Source: an uncultured Lachnospiraceae bacterium
Lineage (GTDB): Bacteria; Bacillota; Clostridia; Lachnospirales; Lachnospiraceae
Assembly: GCA_947626775.1 (NCBI GenBank)
Contig: CANQTL010000006.1
Location: 1 to 64,000, forward strand
Reading direction: 5' to 3'
Length of the DNA: 64,000 bases
Of this stretch, positions 7,303 to 16,129 are shown piece by piece. Both the position numbers and the translations under genes were made by a program. Every line of letters starts with the position of its first letter. Position 1 is the stretch's first letter. The notes below the pieces were generated by a model. It searched no databases and had not been told where the DNA came from. It saw nothing but the letters and a program-made list of their open reading frames with translations.

Positions 7303-7653
7303 ATGAGAAAACAGATAGACGGACAAATCAGCCTGTTTGATTACATAGCGGCGGAGGAGAAAGGGGCGGAGCGGCGGGAGAGATCTTCGCAGGATAAGAC
7401 TAAGGCGCAGAGGGAGCAGCCGGATCCGGCGCTTTCGAGGATTGCGGTGTACGCACAGTGCACGGGCTGCTGGTGCAGCGACTGTAGACACAATGAGAAG
7501 CTGGCTGCCGTGCCGCGGGATTTTGCGGGGGTGAAGAAGGCGTGTCCTTCCTGCGCATTCTGTCTGAAGAAAAACAAGGCGGAGATCTGCGAGATCGGAT
7601 CTTACGACAACGGCTGCAAACTGCGGGCCGCGGAGGAGGGTATTGTACCGTAA
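7303..7653 (+). CDS. cysteine-rich protein of unknown function
   Basis: This 116-residue protein is not recognised as a characterised family. The N-terminus has a short DGQISLFDY segment, followed by a charged R/E/K-rich linker (residues 20-50). The C-terminal half has nine cysteines, in CTGCWCSDC, CPSCAFC, ICEIG and NGCKL. This spacing could bind zinc or an iron-sulfur cluster. There are no membrane segments and no signal peptide. It starts 179 bases from the divergent galK and ends 1 base before the ABC transporter start, so it may be co-transcribed with the exporter. Confidence 0.7.
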   Translation: MRKQIDGQISLFDYIAAEEKGAERRERSSQDKTKAQREQPDPALSRIAVYAQCTGCWCSDCRHNEKLAAVPRDFAGVKKACPSCAFCLKKNKAEICEIGSYDNGCKLRAAEEGIVP

Positions 7654-7654
7654 C

Positions 7655-9439
7655 ATGAGTGTTTGTATGAACGCACAATCCGATAGGAAAACCTACAGGG
7701 CCGGGGAATTGTTAAAGCGTTTCCTGCCCTATTACAGAAAATATCTGCATGTCGTTGTGATCGACCTGTTCTGTGCGGGGTTGACGACCATCTGCGAGCT
7801 GGTGCTGCCGATGATCATCCGCTATATCACCAATACCGGCATGAACGATCTGGCGTCTCTTACCGTGTCGGTGATTCTGCGGCTGGGCGCTCTGTACCTG
7901 TGTCTGCGGGTAGTGGATACGCTGGCGAATTTTTACATGGCGTACACCGGTCATGTGATGGGAACGCGCATCGAGACGGACATGCGGCGCGATGCTTACG
8001 CCCATCTGCAGAAGCTGTCGGATATCTATTACAATAACACCAAGGTCGGGCAGATCATGGGGAGGATCACCAACGATCTGTTCGATGTGACAGAATTCTC
8101 CCATCACTGCCCGGAGGAATTCTTTATCGCGGGGATCAAGGCGGTTATTTCTTTTATTATACTGGCGCGGATCAGCCTGGCGCTGACGCTGATTCTCTTT
8201 GCGGTCGTGCCGGTGATGGCAGCGACCTGTATTGTCATCAATCTGCGGATGCGCGAGGCGTTTCGCAGGCAGCGCGTCCAGATCGGCGAGCTGAACGCCC
8301 GCATCGAAGACAGTCTTCTTGGGCAGAAAGTTGTGAAGGCGTTCACGAATGAGGAGAAGGAAAAGAAAAAGTTTGAGAAGGACAATCAGGACTTTTTTCA
8401 TATTAAAAAAGAGACTTATAAATTTATGGCGTTCTTCCAGACTACGACCAGAGCTTTCGACGGGCTGATGTATCTTGTCCTGCTGGTGGCGGGCGGTATC
8501 TTTATGATACGGAGAAAGATTATGCCGGGTGATCTGGTGGCCTATGTGATGTATGTGAGCACGCTGATTGCCACGATCCGCAGGATTATCGAGTTTGCGG
8601 AACAGTTTCAGCGCGGCATGACGGGTATCGAGCGGTTTGTTCAGATCATGGACAGCGATATCGAGATCTTCGATGAGGAAGGCGCGGTGCCCTGCGTGAG
8701 TCCGCGCGGCAACATCGAGTTTCGCAATGTGAGCTTCGAGTATCCCGATGATCACAACGTGGTGTTCCGGGGACTGAATCTGCATATTCGCGAAGGGGAG
8801 AAAGTCGCTATCGTCGGGCCTTCCGGCGGCGGCAAGACGACGCTGTGCAATCTGATCCCCCGCTTCTACGATATCAACGAAGGTGAGATCCTGCTGGACG
8901 GGGAGAACATCCGGCACTATACCCTGAAAAGCCTGCGGCAGAATATCGGTATGGTACATCAGGACGTATATCTGTTTTCCGGCACAGTGTATGAGAATAT
9001 CGCATACGGTAAAGAAAATGCGACAAGAGAAGAAGTCATACAGGCGGCAAAGCGGGCGGGCGCGCACGAATTTATCATCAGACTGAAGGACGATTATGAT
9101 ACTTATGTGGGCGAACGAGGGGTTAAGCTGTCCGGCGGGCAGAAACAGCGGATCAGCATTGCGCGGGTTTTTCTGAAGGATCCCCCGATCCTCATTATGG
9201 ACGAGGCGACTTCGGCTCTGGACAATGAGAGCGAATTTCAGGTGGCGAAATCACTGGAGGCGCTGGCGAAGGGGAGGACGACTATCACGATTGCGCACCG
9301 GCTGTCCAGCATCCGCAATTCCGACAGGATCCTGGTGCTGACGGAGGACGGCATCGCGGAGGAAGGCACGCACGAGACGCTGCTTGCGCAGGGCGGCATC
9401 TATCACAAGTTCTATGTGACTGCCAATGAATTAAAATAA
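7655..9439 (+). CDS. ABC exporter, fused permease and ATP-binding domains
   Basis: The protein has about 594 residues. Six membrane helices span residues 15-310, with the type IV exporter permease pattern including MGRITNDLFDVTEF. The nucleotide-binding domain follows: Walker A GPSGGGKTT near residue 388, Q-loop MVHQD, signature LSGGQKQR near 491, Walker B ILIMDEATS near 515 and the H-loop IAHRLSS. It is a half-transporter of the MsbA/MdlB type that probably works as a homodimer; the substrate (drug, lipid or peptide) is unknown. The start could be TTG at 7643 (6 bases from GGAGG), ATG at 7655 or ATG at 7670; 7655 is my choice with moderate certainty. A MATE exporter follows 18 bases downstream. 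Confidence 0.9.
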   Translation: MSVCMNAQSDRKTYRAGELLKRFLPYYRKYLHVVVIDLFCAGLTTICELVLPMIIRYITNTGMNDLASLTVSVILRLGALYLCLRVVDTLANFYMAYTGHVMGTRIETDMRRDAYAHLQKLSDIYYNNTKVGQIMGRITNDLFDVTEFSHHCPEEFFIAGIKAVISFIILARISLALTLILFAVVPVMAATCIVINLRMREAFRRQRVQIGELNARIEDSLLGQKVVKAFTNEEKEKKKFEKDNQDFFHIKKETYKFMAFFQTTTRAFDGLMYLVLLVAGGIFMIRRKIMPGDLVAYVMYVSTLIATIRRIIEFAEQFQRGMTGIERFVQIMDSDIEIFDEEGAVPCVSPRGNIEFRNVSFEYPDDHNVVFRGLNLHIREGEKVAIVGPSGGGKTTLCNLIPRFYDINEGEILLDGENIRHYTLKSLRQNIGMVHQDVYLFSGTVYENIAYGKENATREEVIQAAKRAGAHEFIIRLKDDYDTYVGERGVKLSGGQKQRISIARVFLKDPPILIMDEATSALDNESEFQVAKSLEALAKGRTTITIAHRLSSIRNSDRILVLTEDGIAEEGTHETLLAQGGIYHKFYVTANELK

Positions 9440-9457
9440 AGGAAAGAAGCGGTGAGT

Positions 9458-10816
9458 ATGAAATTTCAGAATGTGGAAGAGAAAAGAATCTATATGACGG
9501 AACAGCCCGTAGAAAAGCTGGTATGCAGCCTCGCGGTCCCCACGATCATGAGTATGCTGGTGACGTCCTTCTACAATATGGCGGACACTTTCTTCGTGGG
9601 AAAGCTGAATACGCAGTCCACGGCGGCGGTCGGGGTCGTCTTCTCGCTGATGGCGATTCTGCAGGCGGTCGGCTTTTTCTTTGGCCACGGATCGGGAAAC
9701 TATATTTCCAGGCAGCTCGGCGCGGGAAATATGGAGGAGGCGGAGAAAATGTCGGCGGTAGGATTTTTCTCGTCTTTCTGTGCGGGCGTCGTCATTATGG
9801 GGGTGTGTCTTCTGTTTATCAGACCGCTCGCCTATGCGCTGGGTTCCACGCCTACGATTCTGCCCTATACGGTAGCCTATCTGAGAATTATTCTGTTCGG
9901 CGCGCCGGCGATGACGGCGTCGCTGGTGCTCAACAACCAGATGCGGTTCCAGGGGAGCGCGTTCTATGCGATGATCGGGATTGTGTCCGGCGCGGTCATC
10001 AATATCGTTCTCGATCCGTTCCTGATCTTTACCTGTGGCATGGGCGTCGCGGGCGCTGCGCTGGCTACGACGATCAGTCAGTATCTGAGTTTCGGATTTT
10101 TGCTGCTTATGGTCAGGAAAGGCGGCAATATCCGGATCCGTTTCTGCAATTTCAAGCCGAGCCTGCACTTTTATCAGGAGATTATCAGGGGCGGCAGCCC
10201 GTCTCTGTTCCGGCAGGGGCTTGCCAGTGTGGCGACGATCTGTCTGAATCATGCGGCGGGCGTGTATGGAGACGCCGCCATTGCGGGTATGTCTATCGTG
10301 AATCGTATCATGATGTTCGCCAACTCTGCGCTGATCGGATTTGGACAGGGTTTTCAGCCTGTGTGCGGTTTCAACTATGGGGCCGGCAAATACAGGAGAG
10401 TGCTTGACGCGTTCTGGTTCTGCGTGCGGATGTCGCTTGTGGTTCTGCTGGGACTGGCTGTGCTCGTCTATGTCTTCGCGCCGCAGCTTGTCACGGTATT
10501 CAGAAAGGACGATCCGGAGGTTATCGCGGTAGGCACGGCGGCGCTGCGCTATACGGTTATGGCGTTCCCCCTGAGTTCATGGATGGTGATGTGCAATATG
10601 ATGCTGCAGTCCATCGGCAAGGGTGTGAAAGCGTCCATCGTGGCGTCCGCCAGACAGGGATTTTTCTTTCTGCCGCTCATAGCGATTCTGCCGCATTTCT
10701 TTGGCCTTACGGGAGTCGAGATCTGCCAGGCTGTGTCGGACGTCTGCGCCCTCTCCATCTCCATCCCTATCGGTATCAGCGTGATCCGGGAGATGCGGGC
10801 TGCGGATAACGGATGA
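9458..10816 (+). CDS. MATE family efflux transporter
   Basis: This 452-residue protein has about 12 hydrophobic segments arranged as two similar halves. The N-terminal half shows KLVCSLAVPTIMSMLVTSFYN and MADTFFVGKL, the family hallmark, then GHGSGNYISRQLGAG. The C-terminal half has GFGQGFQPVCGFNYGAG, the paralogous hallmark. MATE proteins export cationic drugs or metabolites using Na+ or H+. It lies just after the ABC exporter, suggesting a joint export operon. ATG 9458 has AAGGAAAG upstream; a GTG two codons earlier is an alternative. An intrinsic terminator starts at the stop codon. Confidence 0.93.
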   Translation: MKFQNVEEKRIYMTEQPVEKLVCSLAVPTIMSMLVTSFYNMADTFFVGKLNTQSTAAVGVVFSLMAILQAVGFFFGHGSGNYISRQLGAGNMEEAEKMSAVGFFSSFCAGVVIMGVCLLFIRPLAYALGSTPTILPYTVAYLRIILFGAPAMTASLVLNNQMRFQGSAFYAMIGIVSGAVINIVLDPFLIFTCGMGVAGAALATTISQYLSFGFLLLMVRKGGNIRIRFCNFKPSLHFYQEIIRGGSPSLFRQGLASVATICLNHAAGVYGDAAIAGMSIVNRIMMFANSALIGFGQGFQPVCGFNYGAGKYRRVLDAFWFCVRMSLVVLLGLAVLVYVFAPQLVTVFRKDDPEVIAVGTAALRYTVMAFPLSSWMVMCNMMLQSIGKGVKASIVASARQGFFFLPLIAILPHFFGLTGVEICQAVSDVCALSISIPIGISVIREMRAADNG

Positions 10817-10835
10817 AACCCGCCAGGCGGGTTTT
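10816..10835. terminator. terminator between convergent genes
   Basis: AAACCCG and CGGGTTT form a 7-bp stem with a 5-base CCAGG loop, followed by TATT on the plus strand and a short T run on the minus strand. It sits between the MATE gene and the convergent DUF4173 gene, so it could serve both. Confidence 0.65.
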
Positions 10836-10841
10836 ATTCCG

Positions 10842-12506
10842 TCAGTCTAAATATTTTCCCGCGGTATAGACGGAGAAATTAAAGCTCCGCAGGTGCATGT
10901 TTTTGCGAAGAGCGTCTATCTTGTCATAGTAGCGGCGCAGCCAGCTCAATTCTTCTGTGACGTCCCGGTTCTCATATTCATACCGCGCCACATCGCTCAG
11001 ATCCGGAGGCGTGACCGTGATATCGCCTTCGGCGGTCGTCTCTGCGTGCAGCCAGGGATTTGTCTGATCGTTTAACAGGATCGGGGCGGCGTCCGCGGAC
11101 AACGAGCAAAGATAACATTTACTGTCGAAAATGTCGTAGTCGTCCAGATATGTCAGATGCACGGGATTCAGGTTGTATTTTGCGATCCAGTAGTCGGGAT
11201 GGGCAAAAGACAGCCCGATGTATAAGGCCATGGTCACGGCCATACTGTAGGAAAACAGCGGAAAGCTGTTCTTATAGATGAATACGGTGACGCCTGCCAT
11301 GAGAAGGAAGATGACCGCCAGCGCCCAGAGCACGAAGATCCGCAGGAATGTGAGATTGTAGCGGCCTATATACATGAGCATCCGCAGCGCGCTTGAGAGA
11401 ATCATGATATAGGTGCACCCGCAGATCACCGTCAAAATCCCCTTGAGCACAATATTTTCCCGAAAGAGGTACAGGCAGACCAGGACGATCAGCAGATTCA
11501 GGATGCATACCGCGAGCAGCTGGAAAAACCCTTCCCGCGCGTAGGCGGAGTAGGAATAGCCTTCGGGGAGCTGCATCTTTCTCAGAAAAAGGTACAGGAT
11601 CTGGACGATACTGAATGCCAGGTAGAGCACACAGAGCGCCGCTGTGACGATGATGGCGGTAATCGGCTCTAAGGTGCGCAGATCGCGGACGTCCTCCCGG
11701 ATGTTTTTGCGGGCGAGCGCGGCGCAGACTGCGTAGGAGACGAAGAATACCGAGACGATCATAAAGCAGACGCCGAAAATGGAGGCAAAATTGATTCCGT
11801 CGAACAGGCCGGACACAAGTTCGCTGAACATGGAGTCCGCGCTGGCGAGCAGCAGCGTCACGATGAAAAGGACGGGAATTGTGATCATGACGCCTGCGAG
11901 CGTGGGGAGAAAATAGCTTTTATGTTCGGTTTTCGCCTGTTTTTGGGCATCAAAATAAAAGGTCATGTCGTCAAAGGGACGCAGGAGACATGAAAACGCC
12001 GTCCCGATCACTGCAAAGAGCGAGCCGAGATATTTCGGGAAATTCCAGTTTTGATCTGTGTAGACCGTGTGGATCATCAGGCAGAAAGACAGCAGGAAAA
12101 TCCCGCACTTATTCATTGCAAGCAGCGGCCCCGAGGTGGTGAGGCAGTTGGAGACGCCGAGAAAGAGCATGCCGATGATGTAGAAGCAGCTGCTTTTTTT
12201 GTAAGGAACCCCTAACTTTTTCATAGAGAAGAAGAAATAGCAGAGGGTTCCTGCGACGAAAAAAGGGTAGGTGATCCCCGAGGCGTTTCTGTACAGGCAG
12301 AAGGCGTAGAAGAGCGCGTAAAGAGCGCTGCCGACGCCGAAAAAAGGGAAGCCGGATTTCATTTTCCGGGTGAAAACCGTCTCCTCCGGCGGCGTCTGCA
12401 CTGCGGCAGCCGGAAGAGGCGCCGGGGCGGGGACGTTCGGATAGAGGTTCTGACGGTTCCTATACGGATCGTTATGATAAGGGTTTTGGGTATAATTGTT
12501 TTCCAT
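10842..12506 (-). CDS. DUF4173 domain-containing membrane protein
   Basis: The protein has 554 residues. A proline-rich cytosolic N-terminus (residues 1-50, N/Y/P repeats) is followed by 10-12 hydrophobic helices from about residue 58 to 440 and a soluble C-terminal region with NPVHLTYLDDYD and many charged residues. This order, and LLRPFDDMTFYF after the fourth helix, match the DUF4173 family, whose function is not known. It is the last gene of a DUF2975-XRE-DUF4173 operon. ATG 12506 has AAAGGAG upstream; an upstream extension to 12581 overlaps the regulator and is rejected. Confidence 0.8.
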   Translation of the reverse strand: MENNYTQNPYHNDPYRNRQNLYPNVPAPAPLPAAAVQTPPEETVFTRKMKSGFPFFGVGSALYALFYAFCLYRNASGITYPFFVAGTLCYFFFSMKKLGVPYKKSSCFYIIGMLFLGVSNCLTTSGPLLAMNKCGIFLLSFCLMIHTVYTDQNWNFPKYLGSLFAVIGTAFSCLLRPFDDMTFYFDAQKQAKTEHKSYFLPTLAGVMITIPVLFIVTLLLASADSMFSELVSGLFDGINFASIFGVCFMIVSVFFVSYAVCAALARKNIREDVRDLRTLEPITAIIVTAALCVLYLAFSIVQILYLFLRKMQLPEGYSYSAYAREGFFQLLAVCILNLLIVLVCLYLFRENIVLKGILTVICGCTYIMILSSALRMLMYIGRYNLTFLRIFVLWALAVIFLLMAGVTVFIYKNSFPLFSYSMAVTMALYIGLSFAHPDYWIAKYNLNPVHLTYLDDYDIFDSKCYLCSLSADAAPILLNDQTNPWLHAETTAEGDITVTPPDLSDVARYEYENRDVTEELSWLRRYYDKIDALRKNMHLRSFNFSVYTAGKYLD

Positions 12507-12522
12507 GATAGACTCCTTTCTG

Positions 12523-12774
12523 TTAAGTCTGCTGCGGGGCCGCGTCATCTTCGCCCGCGCTTTCGTTTTCGTCCTCCACATATTCGAGAATATCGCCGGG
12601 CTGACATTCCAGCGCCCTGCAGATTTCGTTCAGTGTGGAGAGGCGGATTGCTTTGGCCTTGTTATTCTTCAGGATGGAGAGATTCGCAAGGGTAATGTCA
12701 ATTTCGCCTGCCAGTTCGGTCAGTCCTTTCTTGCGCATCGCCATCATAACATCCAGGTTGATAATGATTGCCAT
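12523..12774 (-). CDS. XRE family helix-turn-helix transcriptional regulator
   Basis: This 83-residue regulator has the YozG-type compact HTH: LDVMMAMRKKGLTELA, EIDITLANLSILKNNKAKAI, RLSTLNEICRALECQPGDIL. The acidic tail (residues 66-83) is not part of the fold. These short XRE regulators are nearly always encoded next to a DUF2975 membrane protein, as here, and probably autoregulate the operon. A palindrome upstream of the operon promoter (13328-13348) is a candidate binding site. The DUF2975 gene ends 13 bases upstream, so the three genes look co-transcribed. Confidence 0.9.
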   Translation of the reverse strand: MAIIINLDVMMAMRKKGLTELAGEIDITLANLSILKNNKAKAIRLSTLNEICRALECQPGDILEYVEDENESAGEDDAAPQQT

Positions 12775-12787
12775 GTGTGCCTCCTCG

Positions 12788-13234
12788 TCAGATTGTCAGA
12801 TCGTTTTCCAGTTTGTAGGCGACCGCCTTGTCGAAGACGCCCGCGAGCACCCTGCTGAACAGCCCGGCGATCACGAACACCAGTATAATGATGAACACGG
12901 CGGGCGTCATGTAGATAAACAGCCTGCACGCGGTGATCACCGCGATAAAGAAACTGTAGATACTCATCCGCTCTAAACTTGTGACGTTCTCCCGCACGAA
13001 GCAGTCGCCTGTGATCACGGTAGAGAACATCCGCCGGAGCTCTCGTATGATCAGGATCGCAAAGACGCCCGACAGGAAGAAGATCACGCAGAGGGAATAG
13101 TAATTGTTCGCGAAGTAGGAATTGTATCTGCCGTAGAATCCAATGCTGACGGGGAGCGTCAGCGTCACCAGGATCCCGCCGAAGAACATCACGTCGAGTA
13201 AAAATTTAGTAAACAGGGTCAGCCGGTTTTTCAT
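12788..13234 (-). CDS. DUF2975 domain-containing membrane protein
   Basis: This 148-residue protein has four predicted membrane helices (about residues 8-30, 45-68, 98-118 and 120-140), with RELRRMFSTVITGDCFVRENV between helices 2 and 3, the conserved cytosolic loop of DUF2975. Function is unknown; the family is genetically linked to XRE regulators. The start at 13234 is favoured because GGAAAGG lies 9 bases upstream, whereas the in-frame ATG at 13243 abuts that sequence. A good promoter (TTGACA-17-TATTGT on the minus strand) precedes it. Confidence 0.85.
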   Translation of the reverse strand: MKNRLTLFTKFLLDVMFFGGILVTLTLPVSIGFYGRYNSYFANNYYSLCVIFFLSGVFAILIIRELRRMFSTVITGDCFVRENVTSLERMSIYSFFIAVITACRLFIYMTPAVFIIILVFVIAGLFSRVLAGVFDKAVAYKLENDLTI

Positions 13235-13293
13235 GTACACCATCCTTTCCGAATCTTGAGGCATAAGAGTTCGTCTGTCTGCCTGTTAAGCAT

Positions 13294-13322
13294 ACAATAG
13301 CACGGCTGAAAATGAATGTCAA
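13294..13322 (-). promoter_or_regulatory. promoter of the DUF2975-XRE-DUF4173 operon
   Basis: On the minus strand TTGACA (13322-13317), a 17-base spacer and TATTGT (13299-13294) form a strong sigma-A type promoter about 60 bases ahead of the DUF2975 start. Confidence 0.7.
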
Positions 13323-13327
13323 TAAAA

Positions 13328-13348
13328 ATTTATCGAATTTCAATAAAT
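13328..13348. promoter_or_regulatory. palindrome upstream of the -35 box, candidate XRE operator
   Basis: The 21-base element reads ATTTAT, C, GAA, T, TTC, A, ATAAAT and is a perfect dyad except for the C/A pair. It lies 6 bases upstream of the -35 box of the operon that encodes the small XRE regulator, a natural place for autoregulation. This is inference from position and symmetry. Confidence 0.5.
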
Positions 13349-13379
13349 AATTATTCTAAAGCGATAATGTAAGTGAAAT

Positions 13380-15194
13380 TTACTTCAGAACGGCATAGAA
13401 AGACATATCTTTTCGGACAGGGGATGAGAAATCCGCTGCGAGACCTTCCTCCGTCACCCAGCGCTGAAATTCGGCGTAAGGCAGTTCCGGTATGGGAAGG
13501 GGTACCGGAAGAGAATCGCCGTCGAATACGGTGTAGGTGTCGTAGATTGCGTCTTCCACATAGAGCGTTACCTGATGTGTCGGGCGCTTTTCAATCCAGA
13601 TCTGATCCAGGAAATCCCTGCGGGCAATGATATAATCTGACAGAAAAGCCAGGGATTCTTCCAGGGATTCGCCGCCGTCGTTTGCGCGGTATTGATCCCG
13701 CCAGCGGATTCTGTCCATCTGCGCGGAGGCTGCGGTGGTTTCGGCAAGTTCCGGCAGGGTCTGTTCTGCCAGCCAGGTCAGATAAGAACTGATTTCGCGC
13801 GCATAGCAGTCTGTGATCAGCGCGTAGAAATCGGGTTTTTTGTAGAGCGCGGAAAACCATGGAGAGGCGTCCTGGTGGGCGGACAGTTTCGTGAGGGTGT
13901 CCGGTCTGTCGGACAGATAGCCCAGATAGGCAGGCGTGTTGCCGAAGCTCACATCGTAATCCCATACGGGACCGGCGTACAGCCGTCCGTCCACCCGGTC
14001 GGCGTCTTTATAGAAGTAGGAGCTGGCTACGCCGCCGTCATAGTTGGCGGTGACTTCCTCCAGCAGATATTTGCGCGCGAAGGAATCCGCGTCGATCAGT
14101 TCCGTGTAGGGGCGGCCTGTGGAGGGATCGACGCCGTTGGGCGCGAGGATCGCATTCTCCGCGCTCTGTACATAGCGGCTGATATAGGCAAGCTGTTTTT
14201 CGGAGACGCAGGAGGGGGAGCGCAGGATAAAGCATTCTCCGGCGTCGGAGATGAAATAACTTCCGTTGTCCTGTTCCTCTCTCAGGAAGCGGTCTTTAAA
14301 ATCCCGTTCGATCAGATAGCCGCCGGTGATGTCCGCGGGATCGTTGGGGATGGCGGCGGCCTTGGACGTCTCCGTCTGCAGGAACCCGTAAACGCTCAGG
14401 TCGCTGTGGGTATTGACGTTTTCCGTGGCGGTTTCCAGATCGGTAATGTCGAGCCGGTTTTCCTTCACTTCGACTTTTTCCGTCACATAGTAATTGCCCG
14501 CATAGGAACCGTTCAGGTACAGATCGATGAAGACGCCGTCGTCCGACTGCGCCAGGCCCAGATGTTTTGCCAGATTGCGGGCAAGGGCATTGCGCAGAAG
14601 GGTGGGATCGGAGGCGTTGGCGAGCAGGATCCAGGTTTTCCCCTCTTCCATGCCAAGCAGAGGGACTTCCTCCGCGAATTTGATCTGATAGGGCTTCTTG
14701 TCGAATTCCAGGTAGGATTTGTTTCCCCGGCTTTTGATATACTCTAACGGCTGGTACAGGCTGACCTCGCCGTCCGCGGTGAGCACGGTGAGGGTGGCGG
14801 GTTCCCGGTAGTTCTTGTCGTGATCTATGGTTTCAAAAGTCTCGGATGTGGTATCGATGAAGACAGCGGGAAGATGTGCGGAGAACAGACGGATCACGGG
14901 AGCGCCGCCGATTTCTTCCGGCAGATCGGCGGCAAGCGCCGGATTGCTGCGGCAGGCAGCGGGCAGAAAAGCATAGTAGGAGCCGTCCTGCTGCCACAGG
15001 GTCACCGAATGTCCCGCCACGCTGACGACAGGGCCGTCCGGCTGTATGCGGCCGGCGGCATATTCCTGAAAGGACGAGGGCGGGTCGGCGGAATCTTGCG
15101 CGCTGTCGTACCGGACAAGGCTGTTTCCCAAGAGCAGGAGCGCGAGCGCAAGGATCAATATGAAGATAAGCCGGCAGTTTCTTGTCTTTCGCAT
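13380..15194 (-). CDS. CotH kinase family protein, membrane anchored, with C-terminal repeat-like domain
   Basis: The protein has 604 residues. A single hydrophobic helix (residues 8-24) acts as signal anchor. The CotH domain covers about residues 150-480: SRGNKSYLEFDKKPYQIKF, NASDPTLLRNALA, FIDLYLNGSYAGNYYVTEKV and YAGPVWDYDVSFGN match the atypical protein kinase family, whose B. subtilis member phosphorylates spore coat proteins. The final ~65 residues (VTLYVEDAIYDTYTVFDGD, then W-rich) resemble a Listeria-Bacteroides type extracellular repeat, so this is likely an exported surface kinase. It starts 2 bases after the exonuclease III stop, suggesting co-transcription. An upstream in-frame extension to 15353 lies inside the exonuclease gene and is not used. 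Confidence 0.87.
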   Translation of the reverse strand: MRKTRNCRLIFILILALALLLLGNSLVRYDSAQDSADPPSSFQEYAAGRIQPDGPVVSVAGHSVTLWQQDGSYYAFLPAACRSNPALAADLPEEIGGAPVIRLFSAHLPAVFIDTTSETFETIDHDKNYREPATLTVLTADGEVSLYQPLEYIKSRGNKSYLEFDKKPYQIKFAEEVPLLGMEEGKTWILLANASDPTLLRNALARNLAKHLGLAQSDDGVFIDLYLNGSYAGNYYVTEKVEVKENRLDITDLETATENVNTHSDLSVYGFLQTETSKAAAIPNDPADITGGYLIERDFKDRFLREEQDNGSYFISDAGECFILRSPSCVSEKQLAYISRYVQSAENAILAPNGVDPSTGRPYTELIDADSFARKYLLEEVTANYDGGVASSYFYKDADRVDGRLYAGPVWDYDVSFGNTPAYLGYLSDRPDTLTKLSAHQDASPWFSALYKKPDFYALITDCYAREISSYLTWLAEQTLPELAETTAASAQMDRIRWRDQYRANDGGESLEESLAFLSDYIIARRDFLDQIWIEKRPTHQVTLYVEDAIYDTYTVFDGDSLPVPLPIPELPYAEFQRWVTEEGLAADFSSPVRKDMSFYAVLK

Positions 15195-15196
15195 GT

Positions 15197-15949
15197 TTAT
15201 TCCAGAATCAGGCCCACAGGACAGTGATCGGAGCCGAATACGTCCGCGTAGATGAGGGCGTCTTGCAGACGGTTTTTCAGACATTCCGATACAAGGAAAT
15301 AGTCGATACGCCATCCGGCGTTCTTCTCTCTGGCGTGGAAGCGGTAGGACCACCAGGAGTACGCCCCCTCCAGATCAGGATAAAAATACCGAAAGGTATC
15401 TAGGAAACCGGCCTCGGTCAGGGCGGTGAATTTGGCGCGCTCTTCGTCGGTAAAGCCGGCATTTTTGCGGTTGCTCCTGGGATTTTTCAGATCGATCTCC
15501 CGATGCGCCACGTTCAGGTCGCCGCAGAAGACGACAGGTTTGCGTGTCTCCAGTTTTTTCAGATAGGCCAGGAAGTCGTCTTCCCAGCGCATACGGTAGT
15601 CTAGGCGCGTCAAACCGTCCTGGGAATTGGGTGTGTACACCGTGAGCGCATAGAGATCGGGAAACTCCAGCGTGATGACGCGGCCTTCGCGGTCGTGTTC
15701 TTCGACGCCGATGCCGTAGGATACGCTGAGAGGTTCCTGCTTCGTGAAAATGGCGGTTCCGGAATAGCCTTTTTTCTCCGCATAATTCCAGTACTGATGA
15801 TAGCCGGGAAGATCCAGGTCGATCTGTCCCGCCTGCAGTTTCGTCTCCTGCAGACAGAAGAGGTCCGCGTCGGCTTCCCTGAAAAAGTCCATAAAGCCCT
15901 TGCCCGCACAGGCGCGAAGGCCGTTTACATTCCATGAGATCAGTTTCAT
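15197..15949 (-). CDS. exoA: exodeoxyribonuclease III (AP endonuclease)
   Basis: The 250-residue enzyme matches the ExoIII/ExoA family along its full length: [13 protein letters not shown] (Asn-metal), CLQETKL with the metal-binding Glu, [19 protein letters not shown] with the catalytic Asp/Asn, [29 protein letters not shown] and the C-terminal GSDHCPVGL with the catalytic Asp-His. It cuts DNA 5' to abasic sites in base excision repair in the cytosol. AAGGAG precedes the ATG. The CotH kinase gene follows 2 bases after, an odd partnership. Confidence 0.96.
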   Translation of the reverse strand: MKLISWNVNGLRACAGKGFMDFFREADADLFCLQETKLQAGQIDLDLPGYHQYWNYAEKKGYSGTAIFTKQEPLSVSYGIGVEEHDREGRVITLEFPDLYALTVYTPNSQDGLTRLDYRMRWEDDFLAYLKKLETRKPVVFCGDLNVAHREIDLKNPRSNRKNAGFTDEERAKFTALTEAGFLDTFRYFYPDLEGAYSWWSYRFHAREKNAGWRIDYFLVSECLKNRLQDALIYADVFGSDHCPVGLILE

Positions 15950-15982
15950 TCCATGCTCCTTGCGTGAGTAGTTGTCAAGCTG

Positions 15983-16011
15983 ATTATATTACATTGCGGC
16001 TGGATACGCAA
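15983..16011 (-). promoter_or_regulatory. promoter of exoA-cotH
   Basis: On the minus strand TTGCGT (16011-16006), a 17-base spacer and a perfect TATAAT (15988-15983) lie about 34 bases ahead of the exoA ATG. Confidence 0.6.
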
Positions 16012-16129
16012 ATATTAAGAAACTTTAGAGAATCTTTCCAGAATGAAATGATACGCTGAACAGGGATGGACAAAGATCCATTTCCGAAAGTAGTCCCGGC
16101 AGGAGCAGGCCGGGCGGAGGAAGAGGCGT

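Noticed and set aside
7712-9067. A 451-codon minus-strand frame opposite the ABC exporter
   Set aside because: Antisense shadow; the exporter has all Walker and signature motifs in the plus frame.
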